Positions 30,098 through 39,754 of a stretch of DNA of 64,000 nt are shown here, one piece after another. The notes beneath the pieces were generated by a model. That model was not told where the DNA came from, made no database searches, and worked only from the letters and a program-made list of their open reading frames with translations. The stretch spans positions 744,001 to 808,000 of the forward strand of contig CAVQIT010000009.1 in NCBI GenBank assembly GCA_963712655.1, written 5' to 3'. Numbering within the stretch: position 1 is the stretch's first letter; each line of letters begins with the position of its first letter. The position numbers were made by a program, and so were the translations under genes. The DNA comes from Pollutimonas sp963712655. GTDB taxonomy: Bacteria; Pseudomonadota; Gammaproteobacteria; Burkholderiales; Burkholderiaceae_B.

Positions 30098-33000
30098 ATG
30101 AGCCATTTTATCGATAGACTCAGATACTTTTCGACCTCCAGACCGACGTTCTCCGCAGGCCATGGGATGACCAGCGGCGAGGACCGGCGGTGGGAAGACG
30201 CTTACCGGCAGCGATGGCAGCATGACAAGATCGTCCGTTCCACCCATGGCGTCAATTGCACCGGATCCTGTTCATGGAAGATCTACGTCAAGAGCGGCAT
30301 CGTCACCTGGGAGACCCAGCAGACCGATTACCCCCGCACCCGTCCCGACATGCCAAATCACGAGCCCCGCGGCTGTTCTCGCGGGGCTTCGTATTCCTGG
30401 TATCTGTATAGCGCCAATCGCCTCAAATATCCGCTGATACGCAGCGCTCTGCTTAAGCAGTGGCGTGAAAAACGCGCCACTCTGGCGCCGGTCGACGCTT
30501 GGCGCGCCATCGTCGACGATCCGGCGGGCCGCTCCGCATATATGCGCCGCCGCGGGCTGGGCGGTTTCGTTCGTTCGAGCTGGGACGAGGTGAATGAGAT
30601 CATCGCCGCGGCGAACATCCACACCATCAAGCGGCATGGCCCGGACCGCATCGTCGGCTTTTCGCCGATACCCGCCATGTCCATGGTGTCTTACGCCGCT
30701 GGCAGCCGTTACCTGTCGCTGATCGGCGGGGTCAACCTCAGTTTTTATGACTGGTACTGCGATTTGCCGCCCGCGTCGCCGCAGACCTGGGGCGAGCAGA
30801 CCGACGTTCCGGAATCGGCCGACTGGTACAACTCGACCTTTATCATGATGTGGGGCTCCAATGTGCCGCAGACACGGACCCCCGATGCGCATTTCATGAC
30901 CGAGGTCCGCTATCGCGGCGCCAAGGTGGTCTCGATTTTCCCCGATTATGCCGAAGGCGCGAAGTTCGGCGATATCTGGCTGCATCCCAAGCAGGGGACC
31001 GACGCCGCCCTGGGCCTGGCCATGGGCCATGTCGTGCTCAAAGAATTCCACGTCGCGGGAAAAAGCGTTTACTTCAGCGATTATTGCCGGCGATACACCG
31101 ATATGCCGCTGCTGGTGCGTGTCGTCAGGCAGGGCGACCGCTATGTGCCGGAGCGCCTGCTCAGGTCCGATGAATTCGACGGCGCGCTCGGCCAGGATAA
31201 CAACGCGGCCTGGAAGACGGTTGCCTGGGACGAGCTGAGTTGCAAGCTGGTGGCGCCGGCCGGGTCTCTCGGTTTTCGCTGGGGCCAGGAGGAAGGCGGC
31301 GATGCCGGCAAATGGAATCTTCGAGAAGAGGATGCGCAGGGCGTTCCGATCCGCCCCGCAATGTCCTTCGTGGCACAGCACGATGACGTGATCGAGGTGG
31401 CGTTTCCCTACTTCGGCAATGTCGAGCACACGCATTTCACGCATACCGGGCATGCCGGCATCCTGCCGCGGCGCATCGGCGTGCGCAAGGTCGCAACGCG
31501 CGATGGCGACGTGCTGGTCGCCACGGTCTACGATCTGTTCATTGCCAATTACGGCGTGGATCAGGGGCTGGGCGGCCCGAACGTCGCGGCCGATTTCGAT
31601 GACGACGTGCCCTATACCCCGGCATGGCAGGAAAAAATCACGGGTGTTTCCAGGCAGGACGTGATCGCGGTGGCGCGCGGATTCGCCGATAATGCGCACA
31701 AGACCGAAGGCCGCTCGATGGTGATCCTGGGCGCCGGCTTGAACCATTGGTTCAACATGGACATGAGTTATCGCTCGATTATCAATCTGCTGATCATGTG
31801 CGGCTGTATTGGAAAATCGGGCGGCGGCTGGTCGCATTACGTCGGCCAGGAAAAGCTCCGGCCGCAAACCGGCTGGCTGCCGCTGGCCTTCGCGACCGAC
31901 TGGCACAGGCCGCCGCGCCACATGAACGGCACGTCGTTTTTCTACGCGCATACTGATCAATGGCGCTACGAGACGATGAAAGTGACCGAGCTGCTTTCGC
32001 CGCTGGCCGATCCGGGCCGGCATTCGGAGAGCTCGATCGATTACAACGTGCGCGCCGAGCGGATGGGCTGGCTGCCTTCCGCGCCGCAGTTCAAGACCAA
32101 TCCGCTCGACATCGGACGCGCGGCGGCCGAATCAGGAGCGGACGCCGCCGCGCATGTCGCGCAGGGATTGAAAAACGGATCGCTCGAGCTGTCCTGCACG
32201 GACCCCGATGCGCCGGAAAACTTTCCCCGGAATCTATTTGTCTGGCGGTCCAACTTGCTGGGGTCTTCGGGCAAGGGGCACGAGTATTTTCTCAAGCACC
32301 TGCTGGGCACCGAGCACGGTGTTCAAGGCAAGGACCTGGGGGCGGGCGCCGGCAGCCTGCCCAAGGAAGTGGTCTGGCGCGACCAGGCGCCCGAGGGCAA
32401 GCTCGATCTGATTGTCACGCTCGACTTCAGGATGTCGACCACCTGCCTGTATTCCGATATCGTCCTGCCGACCGCGACCTGGTACGAGAAAGACGATATG
32501 AATACGTCCGACATGCACCCGTTTATTCATCCGCTGTCCGCCGCGGTCGATCCGGCCTGGCAGTCCAGAAGCGATTGGGATATCTACAAAGGCATTGCGC
32601 GGAAATTTTCCGAGCTTGCCCAGGGCCATCTCGGTGTCGAGCGCGACATCGTGCTGACGCCGCTGCAGCACGATAGCGCAGGCGAAATCATGCAAACCGG
32701 ACCGATCGCCGATTGGGGCCACGGCGAATGCGAACCTGTTCCGGGCAAGACGATGGCCAGCGTCGCCACGGTCGAGCGCGATTATCCGGGCACCTATCGC
32801 AAGTTCACCTCGCTGGGGCCCTTGCTGGACTCGCTGGGCAATGGCGGCAAAGGCATAGGCTGGAAAACCGGCGAGGAAGTCGAACAACTGGGCGCATTGA
32901 ATCAGACGGTGACGGAATCCGGGGTTTCCCATGGGCGCCCGCGAATATTGTCGGCGATCGATGCGGCCGAAGTAATCCTGACGCTCGCGCCCGAAACCAA

Positions 33001-33928
33001 TGGCGCGGTCGCGGTCAAGGCTTGGCAGGCGCTAAGCAGTCTGACCGGCATCGATCATACGCATTTGGCGCGTTCGCGCCAGGACGAGAAAATCCGGTTC
33101 CGGGATATCCAGGCGCAGCCTCGGAAAATCATCTCGTCGCCTACCTGGAGCGGTATCGAGTCCGAGCATGTGTCCTACAACGCCGGCTACACCAATGTGC
33201 ACGAGTTGATTCCCTGGCGAACGCTGTCCGGACGCCAGCAGCTTTACCAGGATCATGCCTGGATGCGGGATTTCGGCGAATCGCTGTGCGTCTACAAGCC
33301 GCCGATCGATACGCGCAGCACCGCCGGCATGGCGGGCAGCCGCTCCAACGGCAATCCCGAGATCGCGCTGAACTTCCTGACGCCGCATCAAAAGTGGGGG
33401 ATACACAGCACCTACACCGATAATCTGCTCATGTTGACGCTTTCGCGCGGCGGGCCGATTGTCTGGATGTCCGAGATCGATGCGCGCAAAATCGGCGTAG
33501 CCGATAACGATTGGATCGAAGCGTTCAATCTGAATGGCGCGCTCACGGCCCGCGCAGTGGTCAGCCAGCGCATCCCTGTTGGTGCGGTGATGATGTACCA
33601 CGCCCAGGAGAAAATCATTAACACTCCAGGATCCGAAATCACCGGCGTGCGCGGTATCCACAACTCGGTCACACGCGTCATGCTCAAGCCGACGCACATG
33701 ATAGGCGGCTACGCACAGCTTTCTTATGGATTCAACTATTACGGTACAGTGGGCTCGAACCGCGATGAATTCGTGATTGTGCGAAAAATGCGCACCATCG
33801 ACTGGAAGGACGAGTCGACGCCTCCATCGGTGCTCTCGGCCGAACAGGCGCGGCGCCATGCGCATACCCTCGCCCATGGCGCTCCGACGCTGGCCATGAG
33901 CGAGCGGGAATCGGGAGAAAAGCCATGA
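30098..33928 (+). CDS. narG: Respiratory nitrate reductase alpha subunit
   Basis: 1276 residues, full length. The FS0 cluster ligands are H50, C54, C58 and C93 (STHGVNCTGSCSW, EPRGCSRGASYSW), one off the E. coli numbering of H49, C53, C57 and C92. The molybdenum-cofactor region GGVNLSFYDWYCDLPPASPQ and the nearby MMWGSNVPQTRTPDAHF are intact. It is the catalytic Mo-bis-MGD subunit that reduces nitrate to nitrite on the cytoplasmic side with quinol electrons from NarI. It overlaps narH by 4 bp (ATGA). In the 151 bp before the gene I see no FNR box (TTGAT-N4-ATCAA). Confidence 0.98.
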   Translation: MSHFIDRLRYFSTSRPTFSAGHGMTSGEDRRWEDAYRQRWQHDKIVRSTHGVNCTGSCSWKIYVKSGIVTWETQQTDYPRTRPDMPNHEPRGCSRGASYSWYLYSANRLKYPLIRSALLKQWREKRATLAPVDAWRAIVDDPAGRSAYMRRRGLGGFVRSSWDEVNEIIAAANIHTIKRHGPDRIVGFSPIPAMSMVSYAAGSRYLSLIGGVNLSFYDWYCDLPPASPQTWGEQTDVPESADWYNSTFIMMWGSNVPQTRTPDAHFMTEVRYRGAKVVSIFPDYAEGAKFGDIWLHPKQGTDAALGLAMGHVVLKEFHVAGKSVYFSDYCRRYTDMPLLVRVVRQGDRYVPERLLRSDEFDGALGQDNNAAWKTVAWDELSCKLVAPAGSLGFRWGQEEGGDAGKWNLREEDAQGVPIRPAMSFVAQHDDVIEVAFPYFGNVEHTHFTHTGHAGILPRRIGVRKVATRDGDVLVATVYDLFIANYGVDQGLGGPNVAADFDDDVPYTPAWQEKITGVSRQDVIAVARGFADNAHKTEGRSMVILGAGLNHWFNMDMSYRSIINLLIMCGCIGKSGGGWSHYVGQEKLRPQTGWLPLAFATDWHRPPRHMNGTSFFYAHTDQWRYETMKVTELLSPLADPGRHSESSIDYNVRAERMGWLPSAPQFKTNPLDIGRAAAESGADAAAHVAQGLKNGSLELSCTDPDAPENFPRNLFVWRSNLLGSSGKGHEYFLKHLLGTEHGVQGKDLGAGAGSLPKEVVWRDQAPEGKLDLIVTLDFRMSTTCLYSDIVLPTATWYEKDDMNTSDMHPFIHPLSAAVDPAWQSRSDWDIYKGIARKFSELAQGHLGVERDIVLTPLQHDSAGEIMQTGPIADWGHGECEPVPGKTMASVATVERDYPGTYRKFTSLGPLLDSLGNGGKGIGWKTGEEVEQLGALNQTVTESGVSHGRPRILSAIDAAEVILTLAPETNGAVAVKAWQALSSLTGIDHTHLARSRQDEKIRFRDIQAQPRKIISSPTWSGIESEHVSYNAGYTNVHELIPWRTLSGRQQLYQDHAWMRDFGESLCVYKPPIDTRSTAGMAGSRSNGNPEIALNFLTPHQKWGIHSTYTDNLLMLTLSRGGPIVWMSEIDARKIGVADNDWIEAFNLNGALTARAVVSQRIPVGAVMMYHAQEKIINTPGSEITGVRGIHNSVTRVMLKPTHMIGGYAQLSYGFNYYGTVGSNRDEFVIVRKMRTIDWKDESTPPSVLSAEQARRHAHTLAHGAPTLAMSERESGEKP

Positions 33929-35466
33929 AAATCCGGGCCCAGATCGGCATGGTCATGAATCTGGACAAATGCATAGGCTGCCATACCTGTTCGGTCACTT
34001 GCAAGAATGTGTGGACCTCGCGCGAGGGCATGGAGTATGCCTGGTTCAACAATGTCGAGACCAAGCCCGGCATCGGCTATCCCAAGGATTGGGAAAATCA
34101 GGATCGCTGGAACGGCGGCTGGAAACGCAAGGCGAACGGCAAGATCGCCCTTCGGGCCGGGAGCAAATGGCGCGTGCTGTCGCAGATATTCGGCAATCCC
34201 AATCTGCCGGAGATCGACGACTATTACGAGCCGTTCACCTTCGATTACGCCCATTTGCACGATGCGCCCGACGTCAAGGTCGGGCCGGTGGCCAGGCCCC
34301 GGTCGCTGATCACCGGCGAGCGGATGGAAAAAATCGAACATGGGCCGAACTGGGAAGAGCTGCTGGGCGGCGAGTTCGAAAAGCGCAAACAGGACTACAA
34401 CTTCGACCAGGTGCAGACGGATATCTACGGCGAGTTCGAGAACACGTTCATGATGTATTTGCCGCGCCTGTGCGAGCATTGCCTGAATCCGGCCTGCGTG
34501 GCGTCCTGCCCCTCGGGCGCGATCTACAAGCGCGAGGAAGACGGCATCGTGCTGATAGACCAGGACAAGTGCCGCGGCTGGCGCATGTGCGTGTCGGGCT
34601 GCCCTTACAAAAAAATCTACTACAACTGGCAAAGCGGAAAATCGGAGAAATGCATTTTCTGCTATCCACGCATAGAAGCCGGCCAGCCCACCGTGTGTTC
34701 CGAGACCTGCGTGGGCCGGATCCGCTATCTGGGCGTCCTGCTATACGACGCCGACCGTATTCAGGAAGCCGCTTCGGTGGAAGACCCGCAAGACTTGTAC
34801 GAAGCCCAGCTCTCCATATTTCTCGATCCCACGGATCCCGCGGTGCGTGAACAGGCCGCGCGCGATGGCGTGCCGGAGAACTGGCTGGAGGCGGCGCGCC
34901 ATTCGCCGGTCTACAAGATGGCCATGGAGTGGAAGATCGCCTTTCCGCTGCATCCGGAATACCGGACTCTGCCCATGGTCTGGTACGTGCCGCCGCTTTC
35001 GCCTATCAATGCGGCCGCCAACGACGGCCGGCTGGGCATGAGCGGATGGCTGCCGGACGTGGATGCGCTGCGAATTCCGCTGCGCTATCTTGCCAATCTG
35101 CTGACCGCCGGCAAGATAGAACCGGTGCGCCTCGCGCTCAAGCGCATGCTGGCGATGCGCGGCTTCATGCGCGAGCGCCAGGTCGAGCGCCGCGAGGCCC
35201 TGGCGCTGCTCGACGACGTCGACCTGACCGTCGCCCAGGTCGACGAAATGTACCGCTACCTGGCCATCGCCAATTATGAAGACCGCTTCGTGATTCCCAC
35301 CGCGCATCGGGAATACGCCGAAGATGCCTTCGATCTGCGCGCTTCCTGCGGATTTTCATTCGGCAACGGCTGCTCGGACGGCACATCCGAAACGAGCTTG
35401 TTCGGCGGGCACAAGGGCATCAATAAAGACCGCAAGACGATTCCCATACGCGCGGCGGGACAATAG
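33925..35466 (+). CDS. narH: Respiratory nitrate reductase beta subunit
   Basis: 513 residues. Four ferredoxin-like Cys clusters carry electrons from NarI to NarG: CIGCHTCSVTC near the N-terminus, CEHCLNPACVASC, CRGWRMCVSGCPYKK, and CIFCYPRIEAGQPTVCSETC. The Trp in CRGW replaces one Cys and marks the 3Fe-4S cluster, as in known NarH. Start overlaps narG; stop is 1 bp before the narJ ATG region. All ligands look intact. Confidence 0.98.
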   Translation: MKIRAQIGMVMNLDKCIGCHTCSVTCKNVWTSREGMEYAWFNNVETKPGIGYPKDWENQDRWNGGWKRKANGKIALRAGSKWRVLSQIFGNPNLPEIDDYYEPFTFDYAHLHDAPDVKVGPVARPRSLITGERMEKIEHGPNWEELLGGEFEKRKQDYNFDQVQTDIYGEFENTFMMYLPRLCEHCLNPACVASCPSGAIYKREEDGIVLIDQDKCRGWRMCVSGCPYKKIYYNWQSGKSEKCIFCYPRIEAGQPTVCSETCVGRIRYLGVLLYDADRIQEAASVEDPQDLYEAQLSIFLDPTDPAVREQAARDGVPENWLEAARHSPVYKMAMEWKIAFPLHPEYRTLPMVWYVPPLSPINAAANDGRLGMSGWLPDVDALRIPLRYLANLLTAGKIEPVRLALKRMLAMRGFMRERQVERREALALLDDVDLTVAQVDEMYRYLAIANYEDRFVIPTAHREYAEDAFDLRASCGFSFGNGCSDGTSETSLFGGHKGINKDRKTIPIRAAGQ

Positions 35467-35467
35467 C

Positions 35468-36172
35468 ATGCAAGACCACCGGTGCCTGTTCAGCATGTTG
35501 AGCGTACTGCTCGACTATCCCGACCAGTTTCTGCTGGATGCATTGCCCGAGATCCGAGCCGTGCTGGACCAGGAGCGGACCTTGCCGGTGCAGACCCGTG
35601 CGGGGCTGCTCGAATTGGTCGGCCACCTGTCGGACAGGCCGTTGATGGACCTGCAAGAACGCTATGTCGAGATTTTCGATCGCGGCCGGGCGACGTCGCT
35701 GTATCTGTTCGAGCATGTGCATGGCGAGTCGCGCGAGCGCGGCCAGGCGATGATAGACCTGCTTGCGATGTACGAGGCCAAGGGTTTGTTCCTGGCGCCC
35801 GGCGAGCTACCCGACTATCTGCCGGTTTTCCTGGAATTTCTGTCGCAGGATACGCCCGAGCACGCGCATGGCCTGCTGGGAGAGATCGCGCATATCAATC
35901 GCCAGATCGCGGGCAAGCTGGCCGAGCGCGGCACGCCATATTCCGCTGTCGTTGCGGCCTTGTTGCCGTTGGCGGGCGAGGCGCCGCCGGCGCAGGCGGC
36001 CCGGCAGTCTGATGCGGCCGGCGGCCATGAGCGCGATGGGCTCGATCCCGTCGACGCCGCCGCGCTGGATCGAGAGTGGCGGGACGAGCCGGTAAGTTTC
36101 CTGGATGCGAAGCCGCCAGGCGCTGTCCAGCCCGAACCTGTCCGCTTCTATGAAAAAAGACCCCCGCGTTAG
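35468..36172 (+). CDS. narJ: Nitrate reductase assembly chaperone
   Basis: 234 residues from ATG 35468, one base after the narH stop; the longer frame inside narH is not used. The TorD/NarJ helical fold is recognisable (SMLSVLLDYPDQFLLDALPE, LQERYVEIFDRGRATSLYLF, GELPDYLPVFLEFLSQ). NarJ holds the alpha subunit while the cofactor is loaded and is not in the final enzyme. The C-terminal 60 residues are acidic and variable, as usual. Confidence 0.95.
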   Translation: MQDHRCLFSMLSVLLDYPDQFLLDALPEIRAVLDQERTLPVQTRAGLLELVGHLSDRPLMDLQERYVEIFDRGRATSLYLFEHVHGESRERGQAMIDLLAMYEAKGLFLAPGELPDYLPVFLEFLSQDTPEHAHGLLGEIAHINRQIAGKLAERGTPYSAVVAALLPLAGEAPPAQAARQSDAAGGHERDGLDPVDAAALDREWRDEPVSFLDAKPPGAVQPEPVRFYEKRPPR

Positions 36173-36201
36173 CCGCGCACGGCGATTGTTGGAGAATCCT
36201 C

Positions 36202-36888
36202 ATGCCCTCGAATTTTCTCGACGCATTCCTGTTTGGCATTTATCCCTATATTTGCCTTGCGATCTGGCTGCTCGCCAGCTTGATCCGCTTTGACCGCGAG
36301 CAGTACACCTGGAAGAGCGACTCCTCGCAACTGCTCAGGCGCCGCCAGTTGCGCCTGGGCAGCAATCTGTTTCACGTCGGCATCCTGATTGTGGTGGGCG
36401 GCCATTTCGTGGGTTTTCTCACGCCGCACTGGATGGTGTCGCCTTTTCTGAATGCATCGCAGCATCAGTTCGTTGCCATGGCGGCCGGGGGCTTGGCGGG
36501 CATTGTCGCGATCATCGGGCTATCGATATTGATCTACCGCCGGCTGGCCGATTCACGCATCCGTATCAACAGCACGCGCGCCGACCTCTTGGTTCTGGCT
36601 ATATTGTGGCTGCAGCTCGTGCTGGGACTCGCAACCATTCCGCTGTCCCTTGGACATATGGACGGCGTGATGTTCGAGACGCTGAGCAATTACGTCAAGG
36701 GCATCGTCACGTTTCAGCCCGGCGCGGCCGATCTGCTTGCACAGGCTCCAGCTATCTACAAAATACACATCGTGCTGGGATTCACGCTCTTTCTTATTTC
36801 TCCCTTCACACGGCTTGTTCACATCTGGAGCGGTCTGGCCACGGTAGGCTATCTGTTCCGGCCTTACCAGATCGTGCGCAAGCGCTGA
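36202..36888 (+). CDS. narI: Respiratory nitrate reductase gamma subunit (cytochrome b)
   Basis: 228 residues, five predicted membrane spans. The two b hemes are held by His pairs in LFHVGILIVVGGHFVGF and in YKIHIVLGFTLFL with TRLVHIWSG. It oxidises quinol on the periplasmic side and passes electrons to NarH. The ATG is preceded by GGAGAAT. Normal length and all four His present. Confidence 0.97.
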   Translation: MPSNFLDAFLFGIYPYICLAIWLLASLIRFDREQYTWKSDSSQLLRRRQLRLGSNLFHVGILIVVGGHFVGFLTPHWMVSPFLNASQHQFVAMAAGGLAGIVAIIGLSILIYRRLADSRIRINSTRADLLVLAILWLQLVLGLATIPLSLGHMDGVMFETLSNYVKGIVTFQPGAADLLAQAPAIYKIHIVLGFTLFLISPFTRLVHIWSGLATVGYLFRPYQIVRKR

Positions 36889-36903
36889 CCGGAGACGCCG
36901 GCA

Positions 36904-37785
36904 ATGAAGGCAATTGAAATAAAACGTGCGATCGGCGGAACCGAGGCGGAGGGCCGGGTTGTGCAGGCCGGGCCAGGCAGTCCGGCGGAAGCGCGCGTAA
37001 GCGGGGCCGCGGTCCGCTTCGAAAGCCGCGATGAACTCAGCGTCAACGGCGTCGTGATTGGGCTCGACGCCATCGAGGCGGAGCGCGGGCAGCATGCGGA
37101 TGCGGCCGATCCGGATCATGCCGCGCGGCGCGCCCTGGTTGTGCGCGAATTACTGGCGCAAAAGGCGGTAGCCGACGGCCTGATGGCGGCAGGTGGGGAT
37201 CTGAGCGATGAAATCATCGATGGGCTCGTGCAAAAAGACTGCATCGTTCCTTCTCCGTCTGACGAAGAATGCCGCCGTTACTACGCCGCCAACGGCTCCA
37301 GGTTTCGGAGCGCCGATCTGGTCTTTGCCCGCCACATTCTTTTTGCGCTGACCGGGGGCGGCGCCATGACGCAGGTACGCGCGCGTGCGCAAGAGGCTCA
37401 TCGCGAGCTTGCGGCGCATCCCGAGCGGTTCGAGGCCATGGCGCTGGCTTGGTCAAACTGTCCTTCCGGCCAGGTCGGCGGAAATCTGGGGCAGTTGACC
37501 CGAGGCGAAAGCGTACCCGAATTCGATGCGGCGCTTTTCGATGGCCAGCGCCTCGGTCTTTTGCCCGGGCTGGTCAAGACACGTTACGGATTTCATATCG
37601 TATTGGTGGAGCGCCGCCTACCCGGCGCACCGCTGCCCTATGAGACGGTGTGCGAGGCGATCGCGCGCTATCTCTCTGAGCACGTGCGGCATAAAGCGAT
37701 CCAACAATATCTGACATTGCTGGCGTCCAGCGCGGAACTGCGCGGCATTGCGCTGGATGTAAAGCCCGGCTTGCTGTTGCAGTAA
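36904..37785 (+). CDS. Parvulin-type peptidyl-prolyl isomerase of the nar operon
   Basis: 293 residues. The parvulin domain is in the C-terminal half: FARHILFAL, HPERFEAMALAWSNCPSGQVGGNLGQL, ESVPEFDAALFD, KTRYGFHIVLVERR. The N-terminal part is helical and of NifM/SurA type. No signal peptide, so it acts in the cytoplasm. It starts 15 bp after narI and precedes narK, so it belongs to the operon; such isomerases often accompany nar genes in betaproteobacteria and probably help fold the reductase. Confidence 0.9.
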   Translation: MKAIEIKRAIGGTEAEGRVVQAGPGSPAEARVSGAAVRFESRDELSVNGVVIGLDAIEAERGQHADAADPDHAARRALVVRELLAQKAVADGLMAAGGDLSDEIIDGLVQKDCIVPSPSDEECRRYYAANGSRFRSADLVFARHILFALTGGGAMTQVRARAQEAHRELAAHPERFEAMALAWSNCPSGQVGGNLGQLTRGESVPEFDAALFDGQRLGLLPGLVKTRYGFHIVLVERRLPGAPLPYETVCEAIARYLSEHVRHKAIQQYLTLLASSAELRGIALDVKPGLLLQ

Positions 37786-37818
37786 CGACTTTTTGCATCG
37801 ATACGCTGACCTGGAGCC

Positions 37819-39072
37819 ATGATGAGTTTACGAAAAAGCCCAATGTTGACACTGTGCGTCACGACATTCGCCTTCCTTGTCTGTTTCGTCGTTTGGATGA
37901 TGTTCGGCGTGATCGGCATCCAGTTGCGTGCGGAGCTGGGATTGAACAGCAGCCAGTTCGGTTTGTTAACCGCGACGCCGGTGCTGACCGGCGCTCTGCT
38001 TCGATTGCCCCTGGGTATGTGGACCGATCAATTCGGCGGCCGAACCGTGATGACCGCCTTGCTGGTGCTGTGCGCCATCCCGGTATTTCTGGTGTCTTAC
38101 GCAACGGTGCTGTGGCAGTTTCTGGCCATAGGCTTATGCCTGGGCGCGGTGGGCGCATCGTTCGCGGTGGGCACGCCGTATGTCGCGCGCTTTTTTGCGC
38201 CCGAGAAACGCGGCTTTGCCATGGGATTCTTCGGCGCCGGCACGGTTGGCGCCGCCGTGAATCTGTTCGTCACGCCATCGCTGGAGGCCGCCTACGGCTG
38301 GCGCGCCATTCCGCAGATTTACGCCGCCGCGCTGCTGGCCACCGCGCTCATCTTCTGGCTATGTTCGGCGGCCGACCCCGGAGCTGGCAAGGCCTCGGGT
38401 TCGCTGCGCAAGCAATTCCTCGTTCTCAAGGACCCCAGGGTTTGGCGCTATTGCCAGTATTACTCGATCTGCTTCGGCGGTTTCACGGCCCTGTCGCTCT
38501 GGATACCGCAGTATCTGAAAGAGGAGTTCGGTCTTTCGGTCGTCGCGGCGGCCGCTCTGGCCGCGGGTTTCTCGCTGCCCGGATCGGTGCTGCGCGCGGT
38601 CGGGGGCGGCATGGCCGACCGCTACGGGGCCCATAAGGTGACGTGGTGGGGATTATGGGTTGCCTGGGTATGCCTGTTCCTGCTTTCCTATCCGGACACG
38701 AATCTGGTGATCAACACGCTGGATGGACCGCGCAGCTTCCATATCCATCTGGGCCTGCCGGTATTTGTGGGCTTGCTTTTTATACTCGGCACCGTGTTCG
38801 CCTTCGGCATGGCCTCGACATTCAAGTATGTCGCCGACGATTTTCCGCAGCAGATGGGCATCGTCACGGGCATCGTCGGATTGGCGGGCGGACTCGGCGG
38901 CTTTCTTCTGCCCATCATGTTCGGGATGATCCTGGACTGGTTTGGCGTGCGTTCCAGTTGCTTCATGCTGCTGTACGGAATTGTCTGGGTTTCGCTTATT
39001 CTTCTGTATCAATCCAGTGTGCGGCAAGTCCGGATCAATGGCCGGCTTCGCGATCAATCCAGCGCATACTGA
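37819..39072 (+). CDS. narK: Nitrate/nitrite transporter, NarK family
   Basis: 417 residues, 12 membrane spans of the major facilitator fold. The substrate-binding arginines are in GALLRLPLGMWTDQFGGR (span 2) and GSVLRAVGGGMADRYG (span 8). The glycine-rich nitrate signature is FGAGTVGAAVNLF. Lies last in the nar operon rather than first, with GGAG ahead of ATG-ATG (start could be 37819 or 37822). It imports nitrate and/or exchanges it for nitrite. Confidence 0.94.
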   Translation: MMSLRKSPMLTLCVTTFAFLVCFVVWMMFGVIGIQLRAELGLNSSQFGLLTATPVLTGALLRLPLGMWTDQFGGRTVMTALLVLCAIPVFLVSYATVLWQFLAIGLCLGAVGASFAVGTPYVARFFAPEKRGFAMGFFGAGTVGAAVNLFVTPSLEAAYGWRAIPQIYAAALLATALIFWLCSAADPGAGKASGSLRKQFLVLKDPRVWRYCQYYSICFGGFTALSLWIPQYLKEEFGLSVVAAAALAAGFSLPGSVLRAVGGGMADRYGAHKVTWWGLWVAWVCLFLLSYPDTNLVINTLDGPRSFHIHLGLPVFVGLLFILGTVFAFGMASTFKYVADDFPQQMGIVTGIVGLAGGLGGFLLPIMFGMILDWFGVRSSCFMLLYGIVWVSLILLYQSSVRQVRINGRLRDQSSAY

Positions 39073-39091
39073 GCCGGCCCTCGAGGCCGGC
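39073..39091. terminator. GC-rich hairpin after narK
   Basis: GCCGGCC (39073-39079), loop CTCGA, GGCCGGC (39085-39091): a perfect 7-bp stem just after the narK stop at 39072. There is no T-run, so if it ends transcription it may need Rho. Confidence 0.35.
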
Positions 39092-39151
39092 CACCCTAGC
39101 TGGCCGGCCGGCATATTGCATGCCGGTGTAACTTTTTATCGGTACACAAGC

Positions 39152-39565
39152 ATGACTATTTCGACCTTCGACGATTTGCTGGCCGCCGCCCGGCGGCAAC
39201 CGGAGCCGCAACGCCTCCTGTTTGTGTTTACCGCGCTGGAATTGCCCGACGATGCCAGCCCCGAACAGCGCGCCCGTTTCCAGGCCGGCAGCGGCGGAGC
39301 CTTGACGCCGATGATGTGCCTGGACAAGGCGCCGGAAGACTTGAGCACGTTCAGCGCCTTGCTGCAGGAATCCCGGCAGGTGGTGCAAGAATGGGCCATT
39401 GTGTTTGTTGCCGCCATTTCCGGCCATCGCGGGCGCATCCCCAGCACAGAGGAAGCCGAGGCGCCGTTGAATCACATGGTCGAGTCGATCAAGTCCGGCA
39501 ATGTGGAAAGGTTTATTCCTTTCGATGTGCAGGGCCAACCGGTAATATTCGGGCCGGGGCGGTAG
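39152..39565 (+). CDS. Conserved hypothetical protein (betaproteobacterial, often mislabelled ribonucleotide reductase subunit)
   Basis: 137 residues from ATG 39152 (MTISTFDDLLAAARRQPEPQ). The pattern RLLFVFTALELPDDASPEQRARF, then GALTPMMCLDKAPEDL and AEAPLNHMVESIKSGNVERFIPFD, matches a small family common in Burkholderiales. Public annotation sometimes calls it ribonucleotide reductase subunit alpha; I see no RNR motif and do not believe that name. No signal peptide or membrane span. It has its own start 80 bp after narK and may be functionally separate. Function unknown. Confidence 0.85.
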   Translation: MTISTFDDLLAAARRQPEPQRLLFVFTALELPDDASPEQRARFQAGSGGALTPMMCLDKAPEDLSTFSALLQESRQVVQEWAIVFVAAISGHRGRIPSTEEAEAPLNHMVESIKSGNVERFIPFDVQGQPVIFGPGR

Positions 39566-39754
39566 CGCGGGCCACCTTGTAAATCGCCTCGGCCACCGCC
39601 ATCCCGGCGCCGGGTATTCCCCTTGAAATCCAGCTTGTTTGCCCGCGAACCTATAATTGCGTATCCACGGGCAAATCAAGCAGCCATGGGAACGATCCAG
39701 AGTTTCCAGGAACGGCAGTCGGCCATGCCGTAAAAATCATTGAAGGGTTTCATC

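Noticed and set aside
30272..32023. 583-codon open frame antisense to narG
   Set aside because: Shadow frame caused by high GC at third positions; narG is clearly the real gene.
39566..39754. preQ1 riboswitch before queC
   Set aside because: No preQ1-I or preQ1-II core motif or pseudoknot pairing was seen; only a possible TATAAT at 39652.
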